From: Anagrus nilaparvatae
Lineage: Eukaryota; Arthropoda; Insecta; Hymenoptera; Mymaridae
Assembly (NCBI GenBank): GCA_022575985.1
Contig: JAKSXM010000206.1
Span: 1,364,001 to 1,428,000, forward strand
Length of the DNA stretch: 64,000 nucleotides
Direction: 5' to 3'
Position numbers and translations under genes: made by a program
The notes under the pieces: model-generated
What the model was told of the DNA's origin: nothing
Database searches by the model: none
The model's input: only the letters and a program-made list of their open reading frames with translations
Part shown: piece after piece, positions 12,840 through 25,030 of the stretch
Position numbering within the stretch: position 1 is the stretch's first letter
How the letters are laid out: every line of letters starts with the position of its first letter

Positions 12840-14411
12840 AATATTCATGTTCAATTATACAAAAGTGGTGACAAACAGTATACCACAAATTATAGGCCTA
12901 TCTCTTTAATTTCTAATCTAGCTAACGTATTAGAGAAATTATTGCATGTCAGAATCCTTAGCTTCATAAATAAAAATAACATCTTATTCGATAAATAATT
13001 TGGTTTCTGGAAATAACATTGGCACCAAAGAAGCTCTGGCTCATATTACTAATATTTTATATAGTAATTTGGACCAGAGTCCACCCATGATAGTTACTTA
13101 TTTAGACCTAGCTAAAGCGTTCGACACAGTACAATATAACATTCTCTACAAAAAGCTCTCTATTTATGGTTTTAGGGATAAAATCCTTAACTTAATCAAG
13201 AGTTATTTGACTGCTTGTAAACAAAGTTTTATAGTTAATAATGTGAAGAGTGTTTGCACTTCTGTAAGCATGGGTTTACCTCAAGGGACCATTTTCGGCA
13301 CTTTACTCTTCATTTTATGTATAAACGATATTTTCAATCTCTTGCCTAAAGATGTAATAATTTCCTATGCTGATGATACGGCAATTGTTAGTAGTGAAAG
13401 GACACGAACCTTAGCTCGTAACAAAATGATTGACTACCTTTCGGTTGTTTATCAATGGTTAAATGCTAACCAACTATCTCTAAATCTTGAAAAAACTGTA
13501 TACATAACTTATGGTTCTATAAAAATAGCATTCCTGAGCAATATCAGATTAGCATCGGTAATCAGAATATACAGAGGGTTGATCATTGTAAATATTTGGG
13601 TGTGTACTTTGATTGTTATTTAAGATGGGATATACATATAACACTAACAATGAAACGCACTAGATATTTACTCTTTGTGCTAAGGAAAATGTCCTCGCAT
13701 ATTCCAATTAACATATTACGTATGATCTACTTCGTCCTTTTTCAAAATGTTGCCTACTACAGCATAATAGCGTGGGGTGGTGCATACAAAAACGTATTGA
13801 AGCCCCTAAAAAATCTTCATAAGCGCCTTTTAAATATAATTGGTTCTCTTAAAGACATTTTGAGTCCTGAACATGCTTTTATTCTGGAATTAATAGTTTT
13901 AAATTACGGTAAACTTAAGCAACTCTATATATCTGCTAATAAAAATACAAGATACAAAAGTTTAAGACTGATATTCATAAATCTATTAATTTCAAAAATA
14001 GTAAAGTCATTGCTTTTCAGAACTTTAATTCCTTGTCCAAAAATTTAAAAACTCTGGATGGAAAAAGAAAATCCAATAAGAATAAAAAAACATCATCTAT
14101 TTGAAAATCTAAATAATATTTAGTTTATAATTTTAATTTTATACTAAATGTTATTTTCTTACCCTATAAAGGGAAATTATATGTATATATAATAATTATG
14201 TTAATTTTTAGCCTTAAATTTAGTTTTTAAGTTAAATTATAATATTATTTTCTATTTTCTTTTTTAATTAGTTATTATATCTCTTACAATATAACCAGTC
14301 TGCGCACAGGTGATCAATTCACTTCAGCAGAATACTTTACATTTGTAATATTTTTTAAATGTTTTGTAAATAATTCTGGTTCAAATAAACAAATAAATAA
14401 ATAAATAAATG
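12840..14411 (+). mobile_element. 5'-truncated non-LTR retrotransposon (jockey/CR1-like RT), frameshifted
   Basis: Reverse transcriptase domain in order: TNYRPISLISNLA at about 12880, a TAA where Gln is expected just before FGF near 12998, TYLDLAKAFDTV near 13100, MGLPQGTIFGTLLF near 13270, and the catalytic YADD at 13366-13377. After a frameshift near 13600 the C-terminal region continues to 14048. The 3' end carries an (AAAT)n tract at 14388-14411. The endonuclease and ORF1 are absent. This is a 5'-truncated, inactive insertion on the plus strand. Clade assignment is tentative. Confidence 0.85.
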
Positions 14412-14456
14412 ATGTAACAATTTTATTATCTGTAAATTCTCATTTTTTTTTTTTTT

Positions 14457-14845
14457 TTTGGGTAGGAAGTGGAGAAATGCATTACGCATACTGATCAGCA
14501 TCCGAACTGACAGTTATGTGGGACTCGACCTACTTTGCCTACACCCACTAAAACTCCACTCCCTTCCTACCTTATGGGAGCCTATCCCGGGACCGTTTTC
14601 ACATTACTTCAGGACAGGTTCAAGACCATTTAGTTCTATTCATGAACTCCATCTTTTGACTTGCATCCACTGACTCGCCAGTCTGGTTAAGGACTCCGTC
14701 ATTCCATCTGGTTGAAATTTCGTCTATATGTACTGTCATCTTTAATAAAATATATGTTAGCTAAAAATATACGTTAATTCTCATTATCATCAAAAAGAAG
14801 GTTAATAAATAAATAAATAAATAAATATATATAAATAAATAAATA
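14457..14845 (+). repeat. Retroelement 3' end with (AAAT)n tail
   Basis: A less AT-rich block (for example gggactcgacctactttgcc near 14520) follows a poly-T tract and ends in AAAT repeats at 14806-14848. Its tail marks plus orientation. It resembles a LINE 3' untranslated region or a SINE. No coding domain is recognisable; the 71-codon ORF at 14458-14673 has no family features. Confidence 0.5.
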
Positions 14846-14899
14846 AAAATTATCCTACCATCTACTATTGCTTGCGGTATCAAGAGTAACTGCAGGGAT

Positions 14900-15390
14900 G
14901 ATAGTATGTTAGTACAACAGCTGCAGTCATCAGGATAACCGCAATACGTCTTAATATTAGCCTATACCTTGGACTTCAGGTTTTTTGGTGCGGAGTATGT
15001 ACTCCACATACTGGCCATATCTCTCCTATCAACCTCTTGGTCCATTTGCTCTTCACGTAGTCGGTCCAACGTTCCTGCCAATCGCTTAGGCTGATCTGGC
15101 GCGAAGTAGCCTTCGCACGGTCAATACCTTCCCTCTCTTTGTTCAGATAGATATACTGTCTCTCAAGAGCCAGCAGATCTATCGGGATTACCCCAGCAAT
15201 GACTAGAGCTGCCTCCAACGACACTGTTCGATAGGCACAGGAGATTCGCAAGGCTCCTTGCCTCTGCACGCTCGTAAGCTTAGACGCATAAGTGACCTTC
15301 TTTATGCAGTCGGCCCATACTTCTGCACCATACAGTAGTATGGAGTGGGTTACCGACATAAGAAGCCTGCGCTTTCTGTAAATTCTCATA
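14900..15390 (-). mobile_element. R1-clade LINE fragment, C-terminal reverse transcriptase region
   Basis: The minus strand from 15389 to 14976 is open for 137 codons and starts within RRLLMSVTHSILLYGAEVWA. It continues with VQRQGALRISCAYRTVS and AALVIAGVIPIDLLALER, then a WQERW motif. This is the conserved connection region downstream of the RT in R1/TRAS-type elements. The catalytic RT and the endonuclease are missing, so the copy is severely 5'-truncated. Its composition is clearly richer in GC than its surroundings. It abuts the plus-strand AAAT tail to the left. Confidence 0.85.
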
Positions 15391-16289
15391 ACTACGAACT
15401 ATTTGGTGCTATAAGATATACCCCTTGCCATTTTATAGCGTATTTAAGAAATACGATAAATAATCATAGAGATATTGTACAATACAGGACAATATCTCTA
15501 TGTAAATAATGCCTAGGAATGCAGGGATGATTTACAACGCAATAATTTTTTTTCACTTATTTTAACAAATGCTGAGATGTTAGTTAAATCAAATATTTTT
15601 AATTTATTTTTTTACATTTCATGTTGATTAATAATTAAGATTGATTAAAAAAAATCGAAAAATTTATACTAGTTAAAGTTATAGAATTAGTTTCTTTATA
15701 TCGTACTATAATTATTATTATCAAACATCGAAATACATATTATCGAAATATATAAATATAATCATATATATATTTTTTTATTTATATAAGAATAAAAATG
15801 ATTCCATCAAATATTTTTTGATAAAATTAAGCTTACAGAAACTTAAAACTTAAAACATAAATCATATAATAAATTAATAAGCATCTTTTATCATTACAAA
15901 GTTACAACATAAATAAAATTCATACATGCATCATAAAAAGCTTCTTTTATGTATAAATCGGCTTCCTGAGCACCCAGAGGGCTGAAAATTTCAAAGAAAA
16001 ATATATGCATAAAAGTGTTGAAAAAATCAGCCCAACTGAGAGACTTGACCTGTCAAGGCTATGACACGGTATCCAGAATTACTCATGGGTTAAAAAAGAT
16101 TTAATTTTAAGTAGAATCTTATAAAAGATTTAATCTGAAATGAAGCTTTCCGTAATTTAAAAAAGATCTTTAATTTTTTATATGCAATTTATAAAAAAAT
16201 ATGCTATATGTAAACAGATTTTAAAATTCCTGAAAAATGGTTAGGTAATCTGTTATGAGGTTACAAAGTACCTGATTAATCCAATGAAT
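15391..16289. other. AT-rich intergenic DNA
   Basis: No gene was seen. A near-perfect hairpin (catagagatattgt / acaatatctctatg) lies at 15465-15503. The rest is low-complexity AT-rich sequence. Confidence 0.5.
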
Positions 16290-16419
16290 GTTAATTACAT
16301 AATTATTTTCGAAATTTAAACAGTTAATATTTGACAATAAATTCATAATTCACTTGAAAAAAATTGTTTTGTTTAATTATTTATTAAACAGTTAATATTT
16401 ATATTTGACAATACTATTT

Positions 16420-19400
16420 CTAATTAGAACTCCTCAAGACATTAAAAACGGTGTAAGAAAATTTGATTATCTGAAATTTTACAAAAAGTTCAAATTAAAA
16501 AAAAATTTTATTTTATAGCAAAAGGTAATCAGTATTAATGTTATAATTATTATTGTCGATCAGTGGAAATTAAAAATACTTTGACTTTAATTAAAAATAT
16601 TAGGTTGACGTCGAGTTTATCGATTCATCGGAGTGATGAATTTGTAAATTTATTTGATATCATTTACTCGAAAAAAGGTTGACGAAAATTCAATTGTTTC
16701 ATTATAAAAATTTCTTTTTTGGCTAATTAAAATAAATTAAAAATCCTGCACACCAAACCTAAAAGATTTTTTTGTTACGCAGAAAATATTGAATGTTTAT
16801 TTATTTCTTTAGAGAGAAATTATTTTGAGGTTAATTCTTTTAAAAAATTTTATTATTGTTTTTATTCTGTTCAAAAAGAATTAAAACAAAAATAAATTTT
16901 TTTAAAAGAATTAACCTCAAAATAATTTCTCTCTAAAGAATTAAATAAACATTCAATATTTTCTGCGTAACAAAAAACTCTTTTAGGTTTGGTGTGTGGC
17001 TCTTAAGAAAACTAATGAAAAAGAATGCGCAAAACAGAAAACAAAAGTAATGGACTTGGCTCAAAAAATGAAAATTTTGGATCTTTTAAAACAGGGAGAA
17101 AAAGTAGCTGTCTCTGCAAAACGATACAATGTGAATGAATCAACTATAAGATCAGTTCGTGATAAGAAAAAATACTGAAAAGTTTTTCAAATTTGGGCGA
17201 TAATGCAAAATAAGTAGAGGAGGTAAGATTTGGTATTACGCGATCTGTGAATACATAATTCATATGAAATAAATTGACTTGATATATAATTTATAGCTGT
17301 TATGAAAAAAAAGGTCACAAGTAAAGGATGGTTCGCGAAATTTAAGGAGCACTATTCATTACCCAATGTATCGTTTTCGGCAGAAAAAGCTTGGGCGGAC
17401 AATGAAGCTGCTCAAAATTATATTCATCGATTAAAAGATTTGATTGAAGAAAAAGGCTATGTATTAGATCAAGTTTTTAACTGCGATGAATCCGGACTAA
17501 ATTGGAAGAAAATGTCAAAACGTACATTCCTAACGAAAGAGAAGAAAGAAGCTCCAGGATTTAAAGTTGCGAAAGAAAGGTTCACCTTGTTATTTTATGC
17601 TAATGCTTTTGGTTCTTTTCGGTGCAAACCCATGCTAGTATATAAATTTGAGAATCCTCGAGCTCTCATAAATAAAAGAAAAGATCAATTACCCGTTTTT
17701 TGGAAATCTCAAAAGAGTCGGTTACAGCACCTATATTCAACCAATGGTTTTTAAATTCATTCACTCCTGAAGTTAAGGAATTTTTAATTAAAAAGTATCT
17801 ATCTTTCAAGATATTACATCTCATGAATAACGCGTCTAGTCACTCGGAAACATTACAAACTTTAGTTTTAAATGTGACCGTCGAATTTTTACCTGCTAAT
17901 ATAACATCACTCATCCAGCCTATTGATCAATCTGTAATATCAAAATTTAAAGCGAATTACTTAAAACTTGTCATGCAGGTATGCTTAAAAATATGAATCA
18001 ACAGTATCTCAATTTAGAATCTAATTTTAAAGTTAAACAATTTTTAAACAATTTAAAATTGAACAAATGTTGGAAAAAACTAATGCCTGATATTACTATA
18101 ATTCGTCATGAAACGCAGACATATGAAAGCGTTGTGCATGAACTTTTGCGTTTGGGCCGAGAAATAGGAGGAGAAGGTGTCCAAGACTTGGTTTCCTGCA
18201 GAGTGCGTATGGTACCCTCTTGTTTCCAGTAGTATATTGGAAAGCATCCAGTATCAACATGGTGGGTTGTTTAAAAAATCTCAATTTTTTCATCACCTGA
18301 ACGGCCTGATTTTTTGATCACGGCTACATTCAAGGGTGCTGGTGCATCAGGTTAATACTAGATATTTTCTAATATATATATATATATATATGATATTTTT
18401 GACCACATAAGATCCCTGAATTTTTATATCATGAACAAAAAAAAGAATAAAATATTTTTAAAAATTGGTAATTTTTTAAGTTCCCATCATGGTCTGATTT
18501 CTCTGATCCGACGGCTACATGCAAGGGTACTGGCTGCAGAGGTTAATACTAGATGTTTTTCAGCATATTTATGATATTTTAGGAGACATATGAACGCTAC
18601 ACTTTTATATCTTGAACCAAAAGGAAAATTGAAGTCATTAAAAAAGATCTCAATTTTTTAAGTTAGCCGCAATTCCCTATATCGTACCAACTCGTAGAAA
18701 CCAGGGGGCGGGCTATATCCTTTTTTTTGTTCAAAATTGTATTCAAATACAAAAAAAAACAAAAAAATTTTCAAAAAAATCCCGTAATTCCGTGAGTGTT
18801 ATAGTAGAACCCCAGCGCGGGGGGGGGGGGGTGTTTATTTTTAGTTAAAAATTCCATTGAGATTTAAAAAGAAACTTCTTTTTTTTGAAAATTTTTTTTA
18901 AGTCCCAATATTCTGCGACGAGTAGCAGTACAAACCTGGCACAGGTAGTTTGATGTTCTTATACAAAGCACTAGCGTGCCAATAAACCAGATTACCTTTT
19001 GTATTAAATAATTAAATTATAAATATTACTTACTGATGAGAATAAGTTAACTGACAAAGTTATAATAAGTCCACCAGTCATTTTTATTGGTTTTTGAGAT
19101 CTTTGCATTATAATTAATAATTTTTTTTTAGAAGAAATTGATAAATTATACCATCTTAACTTGAAAATATTTAAGCAAAGGTTGTCACTCTAAAAATATT
19201 TAAAAATAGCTTAATATTTTATATATAAAATAAAAAATTATTAATGAAATCCGACGCAAATTTCAGAAAATTTAATTTTTAAAAATGTCGAATTTAATTA
19301 TTTATTTTCATGAGTATTTCATAATTTAAACAATTAATTAAAAAATTTTATTTAATAATTGTTATGTTAGGTCTAATTTTAGATATTTTATGCGCAGCGA

Positions 19401-22400
19401 AAAGAATACGGTTACTGTAAAAGGAATTCTGATTATGGCGAACAAATTTTTCTTCTTCTCAAACTTCTACAAATTATATAAGAATTTCAGAAATTCAAAA
19501 AAAAAAAAAAAAAAAATTATAGGAAAAAACATTTGCAACCATTTAAACAAATAAAAAAAAAATTCGTTTGTCATAACCGATTTATGCACTTACTTTGAGA
19601 TAAACTTCATTTCCAAAAAAGCAATAAATTCCTAATTGTATCAAAAGACAAATAACATACATTATTAAAACAATTGATTCAAAACCATTTTCTGAACTTA
19701 AAGACAGCTGATAAATACTAACAGATATTAATATCGAACTTGCACTAAATTGTAAAAGTATAAAACTTCCATAAGTTTTATTAATTTGACTTGTGTAACT
19801 GAAAAAAAAAGTTTAAACAATATTAAATTAATAAGTAAATGAATTTGCCTAAACTCGGAATAAGAAGTCTGGGGCATAAGATATTTGGGGAATCACGTTC
19901 TGCCATAACATAAAAAATTTAAATGGCAAATAGGAGACTATAGGCACGGGTAAAAGTGTTTTTTAAGGGAAAAAAAAATGATTCAGAGGTTGCTAGCTAA
20001 TATGGGCTTTATGGAGTAACGCATACCCTAGTATATTTAGTGTACAATATTTCGGATGAAAAATTTTTCGAAAATACTTTAAAAGAAAAATGAAAAATTT
20101 AAAATTTATACCTAGGTTACGTTTTGTACCTTTTAAGGGAATTTTATAGATTGTAGTTTAAGAAATTTTAGCTTAAAATTAAATCGTTGAAAAGCGCAAT
20201 ATTTCTATAGATTTTCTCAAACATATTTATTTTATAAAATGCTTATGCGAGTAAAATTAGGCTCTAATCCAAAATCCAAAATTATAAAACATAAAAATTC
20301 TATATAGTGGAAGCAAATTAGCATTGAATAGTGATGTAAAAGGGAAGTGCAATTTTTTTTTTTTCGTGTTTAATATACATATGTAAGAAGGAATCTGATT
20401 TCTTATGTGTCCCGGAGGGTAACTTTGCCAGATATATGGCAAAAACTACTTTTTTGCTAAATTTTAAGAAGTTTGCTATCGGATTTTGTCATATCTCTGG
20501 TTAAAATGGTCATAAAAAAAAAAAAAAAAATGGAAAATTTTCGTAATTAGACAGAGAATGAAACTAATTGGGTGAGGTTACTATTAAAATATATCCTAAC
20601 CTCCAAAAATCCAATTTTGTCCAATTTTTTATTTTTTTTTAATAACTTGGGCAAAAATAATCAGATTTTTATGAAAATCTCAGGAAATATGTATTTTAAT
20701 GACGGGACCATGAGGTTAAATTTTTGTGAAAAAATTTTTTTTTTTTGGCCAAAAATCAAATTTTTCCGCAAAAATTGAGCAATTTTGAAATTAGCGCCAT
20801 TTTATGCAAAAACATGCTAGGGTAAATTTTTTTTTTTTTTAAAGTTGCCTTTTTTTATGTACTTTAACCTCAGTACGCGTAAGTATTCGTTAGCTCAATT
20901 AAAATGCCCATTTTAGGAGCAAGAATGAAAAATTCCCTATTAATTTTTAAATTTTTTAAATTTTTGCCGTATTTGGTGTAATTTGCGGAATTTTTTGTGC
21001 TGTTTCTTACGTATTTTATACAAAATTTAACTTTTACTTTTATTTAGCCATAATATTTTTCTTAAAATTTGGCCTAACCTCAAAAATAACGTTTTTTTGG
21101 GTCCTGTCGTCAGGCATGCTATTTAATGCCATAAAAGCTCCATGGGAAAAAATGGCTGGAATTTATGTTTTTTGACCCCCTAAACACGAATCTGAGGTGC
21201 GTTTTGCAAAATTCGTGGTCAATTATTTGTTATTAACAATTTATTGCAAAATTTTATAACAATCTAAATGTTAAATATCCTGTAGCTAAAACCATTCAAA
21301 ATTTTGATAAGTTCCTGATTTTATTATACATATTTTGACTCACTGAATTCGAATTTCCAATTTATAAAGTCGTATTATTAATTGTTTAAACAATTTTAAT
21401 TTGTTTATAAACCAAAATTAATATGTTGCTATGTCAAGTTCTACATTGATACCTTTATTTATGTATTTTTTGAACTTTTGATCACGATTTTCTGGTTTTT
21501 TTTTTTCAAAAACCAACCCCTGTGATTATTTAAACAATTTTATTTTGTTTATAAGCCAGAATAAGTATGTTGTTAAAATTCGACAAAAACATGAATTCCG
21601 TTGTAATTGTTTAAACAATTACTATAAGTAAGATTTTTAAAAGAAAGAACCTGAAAATCGTGATCAGAGGGTCAAAAAATACATAAATAAAGGTGTCACA
21701 CGTAATTTTCTAAAAAATTTTGTTGAAATAAATTATAAAAAACTTAATATTTTTTAAACAATTAATCCTACGACATTGCAAATTAAAAATTCGGATACAG
21801 CAATTAAATATTATTCAAAATTGGTGATAACTTTTCGAAGTCACGAAAACTGTAAGCTACGGAATTCATGTTTTTGTCGAATTTTCCGTAGCAACATACT
21901 AATTTTGACTTATAAACAAAATAAAATTGTTTAAACAATTATTAAAAGTAAGGTTTTTGCAAAAAAGAACTTGAAAATCGTGATCAGAGGGTCAAAAATA
22001 CATAAAAAAAGGTTTCACACTTAATTTTCAAGAAAAAATTGTTTAAACAATTTATTAACAATTAAATATTTTTTAAACAATTAATCATACGACCTTATAA
22101 ATTAGAAATTTGGATTAAGTGAGTCAAAATATGTATAAGAAAATCAGGAACTTATCAAAATTTTGAATTGTTTTAGCTACAGGATATTTAACATTTAGAT
22201 TGTTATAAAATTTTGCAATAAATTGTTAATAACAAATAATTGACCACGAATTTTGCAAAACGGACCTCGGATTCGTGTTTAGGGGGTCAAAAAACATAAA
22301 TTCTAGCCATTTTTTCCCATGGAGCTTTTATGGCATTAAATAGCATGCCTGACGACAGGACCCAAAAAAACGTTATTTTTGAGGTTAGGCCAAATTTTAA

Positions 22401-24063
22401 GAAAAATTTTATGGCTAAATAAAAGTAAAAGTTAAATTTTGTATAAAATACGTAAGAAACAGCACAAAAAATTCCGCAAATTACACCAAATACGGCAAAA
22501 ATTTAAAAAATTTAAAAATTAATAGGGAATTTTTCATTCTTGCTCCTAAAATGGGCTTTTTAATTGAGCTAACGAATACTTACGCGTACTGAGGTTAAAG
22601 TACATAAAAAAAGGCAACTTTAAAAAAAAAAAAAATTTACCCTAGCATGTTTTTGCATAAAATGGCGCTAATTTCAAAATTGCTCAATTTTTGCGGAAAA
22701 ATTTGATTTTTGGCCAAAAAAAAAAAATTGTTTTCACAAAAATTTAACCTCATGGTCCCGTCATTAAAATACATATTTCCTGAGATTTTCATAAAAATCT
22801 GATTATTTTTGCCCAAGTTATTAAAAAAAAATAAAAAATTGGACAAAATTGGATTTTTGGAGGTTAGGATATATTTTAATAGTAACCTCACCCAATTAGT
22901 TTCATTCTCTGTCTAATTACGAAAATTTTCCATTTTTTTTTTTTTTTTTATGACCATTTTAACCAGAGATATGACAAAATCCGATAGCAAACTTCTTAAA
23001 ATTTAGCAAAAAAGTAGTTTTTGCCATATATCTGGCAAAGTTACCCTCCGGGACACATAAGAAATCAGATTCCTTCTTACATATGTATATTAAACACGAA
23101 AAAAAAAAAAAATTGCACTTCCCTTTTACATCACTATTCAGTGATTTTTATGTCTAATTTGCTTCCACTAATAAGGTAGAAATTTTGGCTGATTTTTGGC
23201 TAATTAATAAAATTTGCATAAAAATAAATAAAATAAACTTACTCATAAATATACTGATGATGTTGAATAAAATATTGAAAAAAATCATTTTCCAGTTTCA
23301 AAACTTCTTCATCACTAATATGATTTTTTTTATCATTTTCAAAATTTTTAATAAATTGTTTAAAACGATAAACAAGAAGATCTAATTGTGCACAAGCATG
23401 ACTCATAAAACCAACAAATAATAAATCAAATGTTATATCAATACCAGCAGTAAAAATTAAACTAAATCCACAATAAATAACCATTGAATAATAAGTTAGA
23501 TTACTTTTATTATAATTAAATGGCAATGCTAATCTTAATGGTAATTTTTTAATTTCTTCATTTTGTAATAACGGTATTAATGTTATTAATATTGCTGTAC
23601 CATTTCCTTGTACTTGACAGAATCTTGTTAAGACTCTAAACAAAATAAACATTTTTTTCTTTTTAATTCAAAATTTTAATTAAATAACTTTTATATATAC
23701 CTACCTATTTATATAATCAAAATCATCTATTATTTTAAATTCTTTGTCATTTTTAGGTGTACAAAATTCGTGTTGTAACATATTTTTTAAATGAATAATT
23801 CGATTTCTATTTAACAATAAATAAATAATACGACAACAAACAATAAAAATTGTTACGTTTAAAAAAAAAACTTCATTAAATTCTTCCATATTTGATGATT
23901 TTATTAAACTTATTGTATCAGATATAAATAAAAAGTGCATTGATATTGATATTATTCTTGTATAAATTTTGTATAATTTTTTTGCAATACTTGTTTTTAA
24001 ATTTTCTGGTTCCCAAACACCATAAATAGATAAAAATTTTAATGGAACTTGTAATATATTCAT
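16420..24063 (-). CDS. Odorant receptor B (insect 7tm_6 family), five exons, intact
   Basis: Tandem paralogue of odorant receptor A with the same function class: membrane odorant receptor, partner Orco, ligand unknown. Exons on the minus strand: 24063-23705, 23635-23243, 19798-19594, 19189-19034 and 16470-16420. Lengths of 359, 393, 205, 156 and 51 are identical to copy A. The total of 1164 bases gives 387 aa with no frameshift or stop. The FGNEVYLK and RSQKPIKMTGG motifs and the last-exon IIKFSYTVFNVLRSSN are all retained. Exon 1 differs from copy A at 11 of 120 residues. Intron 2 has grown from 1.2 to 3.4 kb by a giant palindrome, and intron 4 from 0.9 to 2.6 kb by transposon debris. Splice sites are unchanged, so the gene should still be expressible. 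A TTTATT (AATAAA on the coding strand) lies about 35 bases past the stop. Confidence 0.92.
16749..16996. mobile_element. 248-bp perfect-ended palindrome (MITE-like)
   Basis: Starts cacaccaaacctaaaag and ends in the reverse complement. The arms include gttacgcagaaaatattgaatg and its complement. The loop lies around 16865. It sits directly 5' of the Tigger-like HTH reading frame. It lies in intron 4 of odorant receptor B. Confidence 0.85.
16996..18230 (+). pseudogene. Tigger/pogo-like (CENP-B HTH plus DDE_1) transposase pseudogene
   Basis: The first part (to 17178) is an N-terminal CENP-B/psq helix-turn-helix: KMKILDLLKQGEKVAVSAKRY and NESTIRSV. It begins at GTG where ATG would be expected. 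After a stop and about 120 bases of spacer, 17302-17754 gives the HTH_Tnp_Tc5-like region and NCDESGLNW with the first catalytic Asp at 17485-17487. A frameshift near 17720 leads to 17700-17996. There the second catalytic Asp of the LDNA motif is Asn (AAT at 17826-17828), while the third, in PIDQSV, is kept at 17925-17927. A third frame carries the tail to about 18190. Stops, frameshifts and the Asp-to-Asn change make it inactive. It lies antisense within intron 4 of odorant receptor B. Confidence 0.85.
18262..18700. repeat. Tandem repeat, about 190-bp unit, 2.3 copies
   Basis: The phrase cggctacat(t/g)caagggt recurs at 18321 and 18512. The phrase ctcaattttttc or its variant recurs near 18279, 18465 and 18645. 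Each unit ends with ggttaatactagat followed by a variable AT-rich part. A poly-G run of about 12 bases follows at 18821-18832. Non-coding. Confidence 0.75.
20307..23168. mobile_element. 2.86-kb giant palindrome in intron 2 of odorant receptor B
   Basis: The ends are gtggaagcaaattag and its reverse complement, each bordered by TA (20305-20306 and 23169-23170). The two arms of about 1.4 kb pair over nearly their full length: the block at 20371-20440 with that at 23035-23100, that at 20880-21180 with 22290-22590, and that at 21240-21420 with 22080-22260. The axis lies near 21738. The right end has a few extra bases relative to the left just inside the terminal repeat. There is no transposase. 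The mirror ORFs at 20572-20778 (+) and 22637-22891 (-) are the same arm sequence read twice. Confidence 0.9.
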
Positions 24064-24540
24064 TTTTATTTAATTTTATTTTGTTAAATAACTTTTGAAA
24101 GTTTAGCAAAGACTGTGTAATTATATTGCCAAAATCTGTTTTTATATCTGAAGGTAATTTCTATGTATGGGTAAAAGAATAAATAAATTCATATTTTTAA
24201 TGTATCAAAAGAAAATTAATCAAAACGACTGACAGATAAATTAAATTCTCAGCATCTAATTGGGTTTCGAGTCGCTGTTGATTGGATAAAACTTAGTTTA
24301 CTTGTTTTGCACTTGTAGCGCATGCTTAGATCAAATTTATTAAGTTGTTAAGGATAAAATACTTAAAATACATAAAATACTTATGCTAATATTCAATGTA
24401 ATGTACAGTTGTAATTATGTAATTATAAGAAAATTGATACAATGTATTTCGGAAGAAATTATTTTATATTATAATGACAGCTAAAAAAATATATTATTTT
24501 TCTTTGCTAATGTCATTCAGTGTAATTTCAATAATTGAAA

Positions 24541-25030
24541 TTCAAGGTATGCATATGCAAGGTCTAATTGTAATAAGGTGATGGAATTCAAGAAATCGAA
24601 TGTTCCATGTTAAAAACCAATTTCTAATTCTTTTATTTACTGATTAAAATTATTCTAAATGATAGATTTATGTTTTATCACTTGTATTTTAATCATAATT
24701 TACTAAATAAAGTACATTTAAGACCAAAAAATACAAATTTTCAATTTTTAAGGTCTCAGAGCAGCTTTTATTAATGTGATATTTTATATAAAGCATATAT
24801 TTCATGGTTGCTTGAAACTGCAATTGTAAAAAAAGAAGCAAACATTTAAGTTAAAATTACAAATTGCTTCTTATTTTCTTCCTACTAAAATACCTCATGC
24901 AAAACCAAAAAAAAATAATTTTTTCAGTTAATTTTCTGGACCATAACCTCATTCTCGGATATTGGTATCTGTTTGACGCACTGCTAGTTGAATTTTCTCA
25001 AGCATCCAGAATGTTGAGATTTTTCAATAT
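24541..25030. other. Flank with a dispersed repeat relic
   Basis: Bases 24646-24770 (attattctaaatgatagat onward to caattttcaatttttaaggtc) closely match parts of the palindrome at 35471-35610 and its mirror at 35990-36119, so they are a solo fragment of that family. No gene was seen. Confidence 0.55.

Larger units (their letters stand above)
16290..24540. repeat. Segmental duplication, copy B, expanded by insertions
   Basis: Matches 4740-9085 in the same orientation. Relative to copy A it carries about 2 kb of extra DNA between 16610 and 18955 (palindrome, Tigger-like pseudogene, 190-bp repeats) and a 2.86-kb palindromic element at 20307-23168. Both lie within introns of odorant receptor B. 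Confidence 0.9.

Noticed and set aside
20572..20778. ORF starting MRLLLKYILTSKNPILSNF, repeated at 22637-22891 on the other strand
   Set aside because: The two are the same palindrome arm read twice. There is no family likeness and low-complexity Phe/Asn-rich content.
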